Positions 1 through 17,464 of a stretch of 64,000 nucleotides of DNA are shown in pieces. Both the position numbers and the translations under genes were made by a program. Numbering within the stretch: the first letter of the stretch is position 1; each line of letters opens with the position of its first letter. This stretch comes from Mesostigma viride (taxonomy: Eukaryota; Streptophyta; Mesostigmatophyceae; Mesostigmatales; Mesostigmataceae): the NCBI GenBank assembly GCA_009746045.1, contig RPFO01001483.1, positions 22,501 to 86,500 of the forward strand, read 5' to 3'. The notes under the pieces are model-generated. The model searched no databases. It had not been told where the DNA came from and saw nothing but the letters and a program-made list of their open reading frames with translations.

Positions 1-381
1 TCGCCCAGGTTGGCCCCATCCCGTACCTGACCTGGCCTGGGTCAGCCCAGTACCAACGCACCATGCCCACGCGCGAGGCAACCGCAGGCGATGGCTGAGC
101 CCCCATGGATCGCCCCCCTTCAATGAAGCCCGACCATGATCAGCCCGCTGAATCCGCCCGCTGGATTAGCCTGCTGGACTAGACTGCTGGATTAGCCCGA
201 CTAGCCAGCCAGCCTATAGACTAGGCCTCGCGAGGGCGACCACACTGTTGCCTCGGTGTAGGATCCGCCCACTGTATCGGCCTGACGGGTCAGCCGAACT
301 GATCAGCCCAGACGTGCACCCACCCGGGACAAACGTCACCCCAGGCATCAGCCCCGACTTGCGCTGGCCTCGTACCGTGCA
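1..381. other. Sequence downstream of the WRC gene
   Basis: No gene seen. Around 130-330 there is an imperfect short repetition of a GCTGGATTAGCC-like unit in pyrimidine-rich DNA. It lies just after the stop codon of the minus-strand WRC gene and may be its 3' UTR. Confidence 0.4.
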
Positions 382-3300
382 TTAGCCCAGGCTCACATCC
401 GGGGGAGGCATCGTCATCATCATGCCGGCCTTGCGCATCCACGACAGCTGGCGCGCGATCTCGTAGCCGAGGGCCGCCTCCATGACGGGGCCCGACGCAT
501 TCTCAGGGACATTCAGGTTGTGGATCAGGTCGTCCCAGCTCTTGACCTGGCGCTCAGGCCCCCTGGAGCGCATCATCTTGTGGCTGGGGGCCACCCCCGC
601 GTAGCTCTCCACCCCGATCAGCACATCGTCCATGTCTTCTGCGCCGTCCTCGTTGCGCCAGCGGAACCGGCCCAGGGAGGGCCACGCCGGCCCCCCTCCT
701 GCCGATGTATCCCCTCCTCCTGCTCCACCCATGCCCACCATGGGCGCGAGCCCGCCGCTGTTTCCTCCCTCCATGCCCGGTCCCCCCCGTAGGGACATGA
801 GCTGTTCTTGGCTCTCCGCTTGCGCGGCCAGCAGCGCTTGCTCCTCGCGCTCAAGCATGCGGTCGGCAGCATAATCCGACAGGAGCAGCCCCCGCCACTG
901 CTCCATGTTGGTCCGGCCGCGGCCGTGTGCCATGGATGAGAAGTCGCCCGCCGTGAGCCCCGCGGCGCCGTCAAACGCCGCGTTCATTAGCAAGCCGCCG
1001 TCTAGCACCTGGAAGCCTGGCTCAAGGTAGTGCGGGACGCCCGACTTGCTGGGCGCGACGACTGCGGTGCGCGACCCCTCGCGCGTGAGCATATAGCTGC
1101 TTCCGCCTGCCCCTTCCTGCGGGAACGGAGCGGCGCCCAGGAGCAACTCCTCGCCTCCATTCTCGGGGACCAACCGCAGCTTGCCACCGAGCGCATCGGC
1201 CGGGTGCTGCGGGTTGAAGAACGTGCCTACGTTGCTTCCGCGGAGAGGGGACACAGGGAGGGGCCCGCGAATGACCGCGGCCGGGCTGGTCGGGCTGCCC
1301 TTGCCCCCCCCCACCAGGGACGTGAACTGGTTGCCTATCCCACCGGGGGGGACCCCCCCGACAACATTCGTGAGCGTGGCCACGCCCCCCGGCCGGTTGC
1401 CGCCGGCGTCAGCCCCGAAACAGCCCATCTTGAGTATGTCGCCGATCGACGCGCTGCGTCCGCCAGCTGTCACTTTCCAGAGGCTACCCGAGGACATCTG
1501 GCGGTTGACGATGTTGGCGAGCGAGGCGTCGCGCGCGAGCGGGGCTTGGGAGGGTACCCCCATCCCCATGCCCCCCGGCTTCATCGCGGGGGGTCCCCCT
1601 ACAGGAGCATTGTTCATGCTGCTTCCGCATAGCGGGGGCTTGGCCATGGTGATCGTGCCGTTGGGCGCAAGTGCGTCGGCGCGCCAACCGCCGCGCTGGT
1701 ACAGCGTGCCCAAGTGCCCGTTCATTGCGGCCATGCTCTGCTCGTCGAACATCTGCGCGCCGGACCAGGCGGGCGACCAGAGTGGTTGCGCCACCTGGCC
1801 CGGCCCCTGCGCCACCATGGCCTCCAACAGCTCCGCCTCGCTGCGCAGGTTCTGGAAGAGGGCCGGCGTGTTCGCCAGAAGCGCAGGCGGCTTGTGCGAC
1901 AAGGAGGGCATCCCAGCGTCCAGTTGCTGTTGCGACGAGGACCCTGCAGGTTGCGCCAAGGGCGGGGGCGCACCGGGGGGCACACTATGCGCCATCATCA
2001 TCCCTTGCGGCTGCATCGAGGGGGGTGCTGGCTGGCCCTGCAGCTGGGCGGGCATTGGTGACGGCTGCTGGAGGGACATCGCGGGTTGCGCTGGGTTCCC
2101 CGGCATCCCTAGCGGCGTTTGCGCGGGAGACATGTTGGTCGGCGTCGACTGCTGCTGCTGCTGCTGCTGCTGCGCGGCCAGGGTCTGGGCCACTGGGGAT
2201 CCGCCAGGTGGCGCCGTCCGAGCCCAGACCGCCGGGTTCATCCCGCGCCCTCCCAGCCCCGGCATGGCCATGCCCATGGAGTGCGGGCGGCCGCTGTTGT
2301 TGTTGCTGCCCATCAGGTCCTTGAGGTTCACTGGGTTGAACACGGTGGGTTTCTGGCGCGAGAGCGCGCAGGCGCCGCCGCTGCTGGCCAGGTCGGCCAA
2401 GCCGCCGCCGCGGGAGAGTGACCCGTGGCCCATCCCGGCCCCTCCCCCGTTACCGATCACACTGGACAGGTCACCCAAGTCCTGCCCGTGGCCGCGCAAG
2501 CTGGCCTTTGTGCTGGCAGACGCAGCCACCAAAGGAGAGAACAATCCAAAGGAGAGAAGAGGAGAGGAAATGGATCAGATGCGACACCCCCCCTGTGAGA
2601 CCCCCCTGTGAGACAAGCCCCGAAACACCCCTCTAGGGAAAGGAAAAGCACAAGCAACCAGCCATCAGCAAGAGAGAAGTCTCTGCCAGCACGACCCAAA
2701 AGTTGTGTATGCCCATTATATGAATAGGGACGCAACAAGGCGGGAAAGGTGGGGGTGGGGGTGGGGGTGGGGGCGGCTCAGGGGCATGAGTCGCCTTGTG
2801 GCGGAGAGGAGCAACTGAATGACATAGGAAGGCGGATGCCAGGGGCACGCCACGGTATGACCATTGTGCGCTGCATACCACTATCGGGCGGAAGAGGAGA
2901 CATGCACGATGCCAACGGTGGATTGAGGAGACTAAAAAATTGAGTGATGTTTGCTGCCTGTAGAAAGCAAGGGATGGCTGTCGGCCCCTTGGCTCGGATG
3001 CCTTCCAGCTCGGCTCCGTCTAATCCGCTCCCCCTGCCTCTTCTCTCCCCCCCCCCCCTCCCCGCCCCCCCGCCCTTAAGTGAATACGATTCCGCTGGTC
3101 CCCTCTTCCTCATCCCCCCTTCCCCCAGGCCCGCTTTTCGCAGCAACGCAAGGCAGCAACACAAGGCAGCCACACAAGGCAGCAACACAAGGCAGCAATA
3201 CAAGGCAGCAACACAGGGCAGCAACACAAGGCAGCAACACAAGGCAGCAACACAAGGCAGCAACACAAGGCAGCAACACAAGGCAGCCACACAAGGGCAG

Positions 3301-4965
3301 CAACACAAGGCAGCCACACAGGGCAGCAACACAAGGCAGCAACACAAGGCAGCAACACAAGGCAGCAAAACAAGGCAGCAACACAAGGCAGCAACACAAG
3401 GGCAGCGACACAAGGCAGCCACACAAGGCAGCCACACAGGGCAGCAACACAAGGCAGCAACACAAGGCAGCAACACAAGGCAGCAACACAAGGGCAGCAA
3501 CACAAGGGCAGCAACACAAGGGCAGCAACACAAGGCAGCCACACAGGGCAGCAACACAAGGGCAGCAACACAGGGCAGCAACACAAGGCAGCAACACAGG
3601 GCAGCAACACAAGGCAGCCACACAGGGCAGCAACGCAAGGGTGGCAACGCAAGGCAGCAACACAAGGTAGCAACACAAGGCAGCAAAACAAGCGTACAAA
3701 CACGGCCACACACACAGTACTGGGAGGAACATGCCCCAGGGCCACATCTGCAGGTCCAGTCCAACCTCCCCCCATTCCAAATATGCCAGCCTGGGGAAGG
3801 TTGGGTGGACGCACCCCTCGGCCGGCCCGCCCGGCACATAGGAAAACTCCTGCGAGGCGCTGTGCTTGATCCAGTCGCTGGCAAACAGCTCCCCGCCCTG
3901 GGAGAGCATCTCGTCCTCCAGGCCCAGTGAGTCCAAGAACCCAGGATCCGTCAGCTCCTGCGCCAGGGGGGCCAGGGACGCGACCCCATTGGGCCCCGCC
4001 CCCACCTCCCCCTCGTCCATCGCGAGGCCCCCCTGTGTGTCCGCCGTGACCATGTCCATCTCCCCAAGGAATGGACCCCCCAGACCAACCGTCTTCTTGT
4101 CCGATGACCAAGGGGTGGCTGCACTAAGCACCGCGGTGCCGCCCGTGGCAGCCCCCGGAAAAAGGACGTCCAAATCGGGCGGCATGCCAGAGACGTCGTC
4201 CTTGGGGGCGTTGAGATGAGGGCGTGGCGGCTTCTTCTCCGCTGATTCCCCTGCCTTGGAAGGGGCCTGTTTCTGCGCGGAGAGATCGCCCTTGGCAGCT
4301 TCTCGTGCAGCGTGGGACTCGTCCTTGCCCCGGCGCGCGTCCAGGCCACTCGTGGGCTTGAGGGGGGGCAGCCCCGCACTAGCATTCCCCGCGGGTGTTA
4401 CTGCGCCGTTGCTGGTCGCCTTAGCGGCCAAAGGGTTGCCCGTTGCGGTGTGTTCTGCTGAGAAATTCTGGGACGGTCTCGCGGGGACTTGGGCGGTTGC
4501 CTCCTGCCCGAGACTTATGCCGTCCTTCCCACCGGATCCGTCCTTGGAAAAAGAAGGAGTCTTGGCAGACCGTCCCCGCCCCCCCGGGCGGCCTCCTTGT
4601 GCCAGAGCGGCCGCGGCGGCAGCCATGGCTTTCTCCGTCGCGGCCTGCCCACTCGACGTACCCTGTCTGCCCCTGTGTAGATGCACCGAACAATACTTTT
4701 CGCCAGCGACAATTTTTTGGGAACATCTCCACCGCTTCCCGTCCGTCCGACGACATCGGTCGGAGCTTGTGTCCCTAGCGAGAATTTCCGCGGTCCGGCA
4801 TTGAGCGGGAGTCCCCTGGTCGACGCTATCCACATCCGACCCTAGCTCAGACGACGTTGCCGAATTGGTCGCGCTATTGCCAACGGAGAAAACTGGCGTC
4901 TTTATGCCTTCCATCCCACTAGCTAATACCGCAAAATTGAAATTTTCGACGCCAGAAAGCGCCAT
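382..4965 (-). CDS. WRC-domain, Gln/Gly/Pro-rich putative transcriptional regulator
   Basis: Two coding blocks on the minus strand flank a repeat-filled intron. Block 1 runs from the ATG at 4965 to about 3838. It contains a WRC domain near residues 70-100 with pattern C-x9-C-x10-C-x2-H, including [11 protein letters not shown] and an EKYCSVH end. WRC is the zinc-binding, DNA-binding motif known from plant growth-regulating factors and related nuclear proteins. Block 2 (about 2481-382, stop TAA at 384-382) is low complexity: an eight-Gln run, Met/Pro/Gln-rich stretches typical of activation regions, then a more ordered C-terminus rich in Trp, Asp and Glu. I see no QLQ domain, so this is not a canonical GRF. 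A phase-0 join of 3838 to 2481 is possible, but the donor is weak and the junctions are uncertain; further exons could exist. It diverges from the Rab-like gene at 7275. The WRC call is firm; the gene function is inferred. Confidence 0.75.
3141..3690. repeat. 13-bp minisatellite in the WRC gene intron
   Basis: About forty tandem copies of a 13-bp unit, GGCAGCAACACAA, with variants (GCCACAC, GGGCAGC). Because 13 is not a multiple of three it reads open in several frames on both strands, giving Leu/Cys/Val-rich or Gln/Lys-rich pseudo-proteins. These are artefacts. It sits between the two coding blocks of the WRC gene. Confidence 0.95.
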
Positions 4966-7274
4966 CTTATGGGTAACGCTGTGCTCTCGTGACCCTAGAA
5001 GCTTTCCTCATGCGAGCTCCGCCAGCGGTGCCACCGCGCTCTAACGTAAGAGCTTCGCAAATCATGTTTCATCTTGCCGAGGCTGTGAATTTTACATAGC
5101 TAATTCGCATAATCTTGGGACGAGTGTAACGATATTTCGTTTATAGGTCGCATAAAGTAGTTGATAATGGCAGAATAAAATCTTCATAGGCCTTGTGTCC
5201 TCGTCTCGGATGCCACATGCGAGGATGCCTCTGGCGTTTGTGCAATAACGGGCTTGGCATTGTCAGGGGACTCGAATTGCTACATCAACCTGTGCTACCG
5301 CAGGCCGCCCTGCATGACTGACTGCGTAATGACTTCCCGATGCCGGCCTCCGCCATGTCAACTCCGTTTTTCTTGTTTCCCCCAACTGTGCTGAGCATGT
5401 TCGGTATCGAAGCGGACAACAAATCTAACCATCGTGTCAGCTCCAATTTCAGGCGTGGTCGTAATCAGATCCACAGATCTCTCAAGTAGCAAAGTTATTA
5501 GTGTAGTAGCGCTCGCTTACAGATCCTTAAATACGGGATCCCAAAAAGCGGTTGCTCCCCAACTTACATCTCTGTTGAACAACTGGATGATAAACATACC
5601 AACTTACCCGAAAAAAGCGTTTGCAAAGCAACCTACCAGTCAACTGACCGTCTAGTAATTGTCTAAAAGCGTTGGCGTCTTTGAGCGAATCTTATGGACG
5701 TGGCCGTATTCACTAGCCAGTAAATGTGGTAAACTGAAGTGGGCGGACAATGGGACAAGTCCTGTGCGTCCACCCAGACGTCCTGCTAGTGTACCCTGAA
5801 CAATGTTTCAGTTCAGTATATATTCCCACGCCGGCCGAGCCACACAGTCTCCGCGAACCGTCACATCGAACTGCTGGGCGTTGTGGCGTACAGTCAAGAA
5901 CTCAAGATCCCCAACCGTCGTGGCCAGTCACTTTGATTTTCTCGGACCGTTACGGTACAGTTGACAGTACCACCAAGTTGTCCACATGTTGCCATCTTCC
6001 AGGTAAATAGGTGTACGTTTATTCAAAATGTAACCAGTAGTTAATCACATGTTGCCATCTTACCGACAGCCTGTTGCCTCGTTGGCTGTTGTCGTCGCGT
6101 CTAGCAGGTTCATGGCTTCATCCCTGGCTCCTCTGGGCTCTGAGATCAGCATTCAGTGGTCCAGGGAAGACTGTTACGGTTACGGTTATATGTACAGAAA
6201 AAAATATCTCAAACTTTAGTAAACTTTAGGTAAATAATAAAACATGGAAAAATAAATATCTCACCACGAAGTCCCATTTGCGAATCTGAAGTTACCTAGC
6301 CCACGCCCCAACTAGATGGCAATGGTCATCATGGCCGGCGTGGGATCCAACGGACTGACTGTCTAACAGAAGATTGCGTTGTTGTTGTTGTTGCCCACGC
6401 CGCACATGGGCGTTCAGTTCAGTCGTTTCTCACGCACATGGGCGTTACATGGGCCGAAGATGGCGTAAAATTTATGTAAGATACTAAAAAGGTACTACAG
6501 TACAGTAAAAACCTGATCTGCATTCCTTGTGCATTCTGCAAATAATTATTTGACAAGGATGGCCACTGAAGACTGAACTAATAAATCTTTTTTCGGGGAA
6601 ATGCAGGGAAATGGGTATATTTTTATTAGCCAATTATGGACCAAAGAGGTTAGAGGGGAAAAGAGTATCAGCGAATCCTAATTGAAGGTGGGCACACACA
6701 CGTGTGTAGGTGACAGGTGAACTAATAAATCTCTCTGGCGCACCTGGGTCACCTTAACTGTTATATGGAAACAAACTAACACCCATTTCACCGGAAATCT
6801 AATAAATCTCTGCTACCCATGGGCCATGGCCGTGGCGTGGGCAACAACAACAACAACTGAACTAAAATAACTTGCAAAAGTTACAACAGGATGTCCGCAC
6901 TCCGCAGTCCGCAACAACAGGATCACCGCCAGCCGCGCAGCCGCGCACGTCCTTGAGTCCAGACCGGAAGTTCAATCGAGATTTGAGACACGAGCGTTGG
7001 TGGACCGGACTGCCATCGCCACTCTCTGGATCCTAACCAACGGGTTCGAGTGCACACCACGTCAATTCAACGCGTCTTTTCCTCGTTCTCAAGCATTATA
7101 ATGTATGACATAGATGTAGATTCGTGCGGTGGATCTGATTCACGCCGCTTACGACACATAGCAGAGTCGCCGTAGGGAAGTGAGATTAGTTACTGGGGCA
7201 GGACCGCAGGAGTGCTTTCATCGGCCCTGCGTTCCGCCTCTCTTCCTATCGTCACGTTTTCTGGAAGCCAACTG
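4966..7274. other. Intergenic region between divergent WRC and Rab-like genes
   Basis: No convincing gene. As the shared 5' region of two divergent genes it should hold both promoters, but I see no clear core element. It contains a perfect 24-bp inverted repeat (6378-6401 and 6834-6857, a GTT run plus GCCCACGCC) bounding about 480 bp. It also has three scattered copies of AATAAATCT (near 6577, 6723, 6800). A segment at 6641-6686 recurs inside the outer CACTA element at 35,183-35,229. The inverted repeat could be a decayed MITE. Confidence 0.4.
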
Positions 7275-12205
<4,931 letters not shown>

Positions 12206-12599
12206 CATATTTTAAGTACGTGAGACAACTATTCCTGGACGCATGGCGATCCAACGCCGTGGAAGGACTAGGGTAGTTTTGGCTGCATCAACTATGTCAA
12301 TGATATCGACAGACCCACGAGAAATATAAGGCCATGTGCACATGAACAGGTCTTGTCACGAGTGCTGATGATGTGCCGGGGACATGCGAGTGGTAATCAG
12401 TGCATCGATCGATACGTGCTGATTGTGTTCGCAGCTGCAGACCAAAGGCCATTGATCACAAACCATGTATGGATCCACATACGCGGCTGTCACATCGCCC
12501 CAGCAGTTCGGTATGTAATGCATGCATGGGCGGCGCGATCTGTATCAAGGATACAACCAGCGCGGGCCAGAAATCTGGAGAATCCGGACCATTAATTAA

Positions 12600-12790
12600 T
12601 TAATAAGCACGTGACTGCGTCACACGGGTGCCAATACAGAGTAAAGGAACCTTCAACCCTATATACACAGCGAGAAGGAGGGAGGGCGCCCTAGCTTCTC
12701 TTGAACTGCCGCAGGTGGGCAGGCCACAGAGCGCTCTCTCCACGGCATGGTGCATCATGCCGGGGCGCAACACTGTGGGTCCACGGTCGT
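12600..12790 (+). repeat. Dispersed repeat A, copy 1
   Basis: About 190 bp, including CACGTGACTGCGTCAC-like and GCCGGGGCGCAACACTGTGG segments. It matches 54,128-54,325 in inverse orientation with small indels. Class unknown. Confidence 0.7.
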
Positions 12791-14321
12791 ACGTTTCCCG
12801 TCTAGAGGCCTCTCCTTCGAGACGGTACTTACGCGATAGAGAGCGGTGATCCCCTTTTGCGAGGGCGTCTCTCTGCTTGTTCATACAGACACAAGACTTC
12901 CTGTCTATCGGATATGGCTGTCCAATAACAGGGCCTGAAGTGAGCATGTTTGGTTATTAGAAATAACTTCACATTATTGGGGGTATCCGCGTGATGGCTA
13001 TGGTGACAAACAGGCAAAGCTTATGTCCCCGCCGACACAGAGGAGTCCAACGCAATCCTACAGGTCTCAGCCAATCAGAACACAGACGAACCGGTTAGGT
13101 TCGAGATCTCTCTGTATGCTTTACACCCCTAACTTACGAAAGATACTAACTGACATCAGTCAGGTTACACATAGATTCCAAGGTACTGTCCCGTACCGTC
13201 CAGGGCCCAAGGACCATCAAAAGGGCACTCCGCAGATAAGTCCCAAAAAGTCAAGTCAGGCCAGGAATCATAACACTTTGGCCGTACAAAGGACTCAGCC
13301 ATATACACTGAACGCTGAACTACAAGTTCGCGTCCACTTGGATGTAACAGTATACACACTGTCAGAAAATACTGTTACGTGTACAGGGGGGTTATTGGCC
13401 TCTATGACCTGGGCCCACTTGGCCTTTGTCCACAATCTTTTACCAAATCACGGAGAGGCCTAGGCTCCCCATGTCCTCTACTATATAGCGCGTTTCTTTG
13501 ACTTGGTGCGGGCCTTGCGGCGTCTAACCTGGCTAGGCCCGGCCCACGTGAGGAGGTGCCGGCCCGGCTGGGCGGGGCGCAGCCCTGCAGAGGGGCCTCG
13601 TGAGGTATCCGTATCTGGTTGGTGCGAGCTAAGTGCCCTAAGTTAGCATCAGACGCCGCTGCTTGATGGTGCTGGTGATATACTTTTAAAGTGGCATGCC
13701 GAGATACAAGTCCTCCTTGCGGACATTCATGAGCAGCGTACACCGTCCGCATTGGTAGTTTGAATTCGGTTCAGCCGAAATTAAAGGCCCTTCGGAATTA
13801 GACAATCGGGCCTTCGGACTTAGACAATATTTAGCGTTTTATTGGTAACTTGTAAGTGCTACTGCATGTGCCCGCCCAATTAATTAATTATTGGCTTGTA
13901 TGTTTTATTACCGCACAACCGTTAATGAACTGGCTGCGCAATAATTTTATAATTCTTTGTTTGTTTTGTATAACCCAGCCGGATGCACTTCTTTTACGGC
14001 TAGTAAAAGCGCATTTTCCCGCAAGAGATTTAATATTTCTTTGTTTTTTACCGCAAAAGAAGAGCTCTTGGCAGTCAAAGAAGATTTATTTACACTTTCT
14101 TTGTTTGTTTGACCTAGCTAGAAAAACTACAGGGGAGTACACTCAGGAATTAGTTAGTTAATTGAAAATCTTTTGTTTTATTTATCGTTTGCAGGTGGCT
14201 GGCGCCCAGCCTCATAATTATTTAGTAAATCTACCAATGCGAACGGTGTATCCACGAAAAATTGTATACACGAAAAAAAATTATATACACGAAAAATTGA
14301 CCGCATGTTGTCTTCCCGCAT

Positions 14322-14430
14322 TAATTAATTAAAATCATAGCTCCGTGGGGAGCATATGTAACACATAGCCCTGAGAAAGGGGCATCTATGGTTTTGTGAT
14401 ACAATCAGGGCGACGTACAACCTGCAGGTG
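14322..14430 (-). repeat. (TTAA)n-tailed dispersed repeat D, copy 1
   Basis: On the minus strand this ends in TTAATTAATTAA. Its body (GAGAAAGGGGCAT, CTCCGTGGGGAGC) recurs at 32,455-32,570 and 45,195-45,320. A common 3' end plus a simple-repeat tail fits a SINE- or LINE-derived family. This is an inference. Confidence 0.55.
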
Positions 14431-15169
14431 TAGGATGTACAACTATGATCACCGGCTCTGGGTGCACAAGGTGCACCCGCCATGATGGTTCATGCCTCCT
14501 AAACAAGCACAAGCACACAAGGCGGCTTGAGGAGAGGGCCTAGAAGGCCTGCATGACATACATATGGGGTGGAAGGTATGTGGCTAGGCTATAGCTGGTG
14601 TACACATGGCCTCAGAGAATACACATGGCCTCTCAGCAGAGAGTAACTCCCTGGATGGGCAAAGCATGACTTTAAATTGCTACGGCTAGCTGTTGCAAGG
14701 GCTGGTGTGGGCCCATCACGTAGGCATATATGGCCACATAGCTATTAACACTCCGTCTGTGAACTTATAACGGGAGTGGCCCGTAATTTTTCGTAGAATG
14801 CAGAATCGCGCCAGATGCGGGTGCCGGAGCGTCGCGCCGAATCTGGAAAAACGGTTCGATGGGATATTGGGCTATTTGAATATATTTTAAATATTTTTTT
14901 TGGATAACAAATATTGGTGAATTGCACGTTGCCATATGAGGGGGTTTGGCTACAAATTTGTTAACAAAAAAGGGGTGATGAGATGGTTCTAAATTTGGGT
15001 ATGATGATAAAGTTGAGGGCACCAAAAACCTCCTAAACCCAAAAGTACACTACATAATGGACGCTTGGTGAGAAATTCAGCATCAATCATGCACAAGCTT
15101 CCAAATATCTAGGGACTCAAACCATTACGGGTGACACCCGTAATAACAACTAGAATGCTCCATTCTAGC

Positions 15170-15545
15170 CTTTGGGTGTGCCATTCATGTGGCATGGCCA
15201 TCTGTGGTACCATGGCACATCCTCTCATTAGAGGATGATATGGTGATGAAATCACCACATAGGACATGCTTTTGTACAAGAAATAATTTACTAAAGCTAT
15301 CCGTCAGATGTAGGGCACAATGAGGGTTCAACCCATAGGGCGCACCATGCTATGGGTCAAATGCGCCGTGCATGTGGCATGGCCGTCTATGGTGCCATGG
15401 CACATCCTCTCTATTTTGAAATGATATGGTGTTGAAATGGACACACACTAGGATGATGCTATTTCACAAGAAATATGATTACTAAAGATATCAAATATAG
15501 GGCACTTGTAATGAGGGTCCAGCTCATAGCATGCACCATGCTATA
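15170..15545. repeat. Imperfect direct duplication of about 185 bp
   Basis: Two diverged copies share GTGGCATGGCC, GGTGCCATGGCACATCCTCTC-like segments and GGGCACAATGAGGGTTCA versus GGGCACTTGTAATGAGGGTCCA. The second copy ends next to the SINE-like repeat at 15,544. Confidence 0.6.
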
Positions 15546-15797
15546 TTCTGATCAGGCACTCCGCAAAGGTGAAAACCATTTGCGTTCAGTGCCGGGCCGC
15601 GGAAAACGCGGAAAAACGCGATCTGCAAATGAATCCGACCGAAATCGAACTGGGGACCTCTCGCACCAACTTTCGCTGACTATAGGACGGACGTCTCCGG
15701 TTACCATGGCATCGCCATTACTTACACCTACAGTCATCCGCAAAAGTTCTCCTGTCCGGGGAGTGATGCAAGCCTGTCGGATTTGGTACTAGATAAA
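15544..15797 (-). repeat. Candidate tRNA-derived SINE (repeat B), copy 1
   Basis: About 250 bp, nearly the same as 54,417-54,668 in inverse orientation. In the minus-strand sense it holds an RNA polymerase III B-box-like AGTTCGATTTC preceded by TATAGTCAGCGAAAG (A-box-like). The second copy has the cleaner B box AGTTCGATTCC. The tRNA-like part is 73 nt with pairable ends but poor internal stems, so it looks tRNA-derived and not a functional tRNA. Confidence 0.55.
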
Positions 15798-15838
15798 TCA
15801 CTCGAGATCTGTGTGTAGGAGTACTACACACGTGTCTG

Positions 15839-15850
15839 TGCACCATGCTA
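15839..15850. repeat. Target-site duplication of the R2-type retrotransposon, left copy
   Basis: The 12-mer TGCACCATGCTA directly abuts the element's 3' end. The same 12-mer lies at 42,678-42,689 beside its 5' end. Confidence 0.85.
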
Positions 15851-17344
15851 GATATTTAAAAATATAATTACTTACAGCAGAGTGAAATCACTCAAACCAA
15901 AGCAAACGCCCAGCTATAAACCTATGTACAGAGCCATGTCAAAGCTCTATACTACGATAAGACCAATGGAAACGCCGAACGGGAGGAACCTAGTAGCCCT
16001 GCTGCACCGCAAAATCGGCCCGCGTACGGCGGAGCATGATGTCAGCCATGGCCCGAGTCAGCGCCACCGACAAGCGCTGACGCCAATATGACGCGTCCAG
16101 GTCCGCGCCGACCATGGGGCCCGCTGGCCCTCCAGGTCCAGCCGGTCCTCCCGGAGCCGGCAACACTCCTTGAAGAAGGCGGAGGTCAGGGGCCCCATGG
16201 CCCCAAACTCCTCCAGGACAAAGGGCACCACACGATGGTGCCCGACGTCGCCGTAGGCCAGGAGCTTGGCCCGCTCCGCCCGGTCCGCCGTGTAACCTGC
16301 CGTGAGGGAGGCCCCAGCCACGTGGCTAAGAGCCAAGGGCCGCGCCACCGAAACGTCAATAAGCAGATGCCGGCCACCCCCCTCAAAGTCCAGCACCACG
16401 ATGTCAGGCCGGTGGTTGGGGGAATAGAAGGCAGCGCCATCCGCATCCTCGGACCGGATGTTCGCGTGGGGGAAAACCGACCGAATCATGGCGAGCACCA
16501 CCGTCAGGAGGACAGTGTGCAAATACAAATACCAATTCTGATTCTGTTGGCCCCCCATGCAGGAAAGGTAGTGAGTCCCCGTGGGATCCAGCGGCTGCCC
16601 ACAGCTACCACAAGGCCGCCCGGCCGGAACAAGAGGCTGCGGGGCAAATAGCTGGTGCCGGAGCGCCACCGAGTAGTGGCTGGGAGCCAAGGCGAATGGG
16701 GGGGCCATGGGAAGAGCACGAAGGTACGCCGAGCCCACACTCCGCAAGGAAAGCGAGAACAGCCACGCACGTCCCTGGGCGTTGAGGTCCGCGAAAAGAG
16801 CCATCCAATCAGCCGTGTGCAGAATACCCGCGTAGGTTTTCTGGTGTTTATCGATGACGCGAGCAGGGAATGCGGCGGGAGATTGAACGGAGGCGACCGA
16901 GGGAGTGCCGCGAGGGAGGTGGCGCTGTACCGCCTTCAGGAGCGGCACGGACGGGAGAACAGGCCTGCTGGATCTCAGCATAGGCCTCCTGGATGGCGGT
17001 GACGAAGGGCAAAGGGCTGCTGGGGTCCAGGAGGTCAGGCGCTGCCGTTGCCAAAAGGGGCAGGAGCCGGCAGCTTTCCGCCCACGACTGAGCGACGTAG
17101 CCCAAAAATGCTGCTGGGGCCAGCCGGGCGGCACGAGTCAGACCACAGCCACCCATCCGTGCAGGCAGGGAGGCAATGCGAATAGCATGTGGCGGGAGGT
17201 CGGGGCCCGGGACCAGCTGCGCCATGCAAGGCCGACTGGATGCGTTCGTCGTGGCCCTCGGCGGCCAGCCGGACCTGAGCCGGAAGAGCGCCCCGGAGCC
17301 AGTGAACGACGCGAGGGTGAGCGCAAAACCACAGAAGCAGACCC
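15851..17344 (-). pseudogene. C-terminal half of the R2-type polyprotein (CCHC and restriction-like endonuclease)
   Basis: This half contains CGSCGQPLDPTGTHYLSC (a C-x2-C...H-x3-C knuckle). An endonuclease-like core follows: HRPDIVVLDF, then RHLLIDVSV, then a conserved tail with GYTADRAERAKLLAYG. In R2-type elements this domain nicks the target to prime reverse transcription. The first part is in another frame (about 17,225-16,848) and the last residues are shifted relative to the copy at 53,552, which ends in an intact-looking QQGY terminus. Its 5' continuation lies 23 kb away, at 40,674. The 3' UTR (about 16,020-15,851) matches 53,553-53,686. Confidence 0.85.
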
Positions 17345-17400
17345 CACTATACTTTTCGTCCGAGGGTGGTAAAAAGCATCCGAGGCGTAAATTACGAGGT
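17345..17400 (+). repeat. Left 56-bp TIR of the outer CACTA element
   Basis: Starts CACTATACTTTTCGTCCG. Position 42 is the only difference seen from the inverse of 40,616-40,671. Confidence 0.92.
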
Positions 17401-17464
17401 GGTAAGTTACTCCGCTTTTACTCTTACCGTTTGCATACGAGTTCGGATCTTTCTCGTAAGCTAC

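Larger units (their letters stand above)
12206..15838. other. Repeat-rich intergenic region downstream of the Rab-like gene
   Basis: No supported gene. It holds repeat A (12,600-12,790), which recurs in inverse orientation at 54,128-54,325. A short piece (12,546-12,590) matches the repeat at 25,201-25,250 and 31,990-32,040. At 13,930-14,190 an AT-rich, loosely periodic TTTCTTTGTTTGTT pattern occurs. At 14,322-14,430 there is a (TTAA)n-tailed repeat. At 15,170-15,545 there is an imperfect tandem duplication of about 185 bp. Confidence 0.5.

Noticed and set aside
2778-3930. Frames rich in LLPCVAAL or KAATQGSN repeats, including the 3' extension of the WRC exon to 3076
   Set aside because: Translations of the 13-bp minisatellite in several frames; intronic.
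7212-7274. Upstream start for the Rab-like protein
   Set aside because: It begins at a non-ATG codon and adds residues not typical of Rabs; the ATG at 7275 directly precedes the conserved core.
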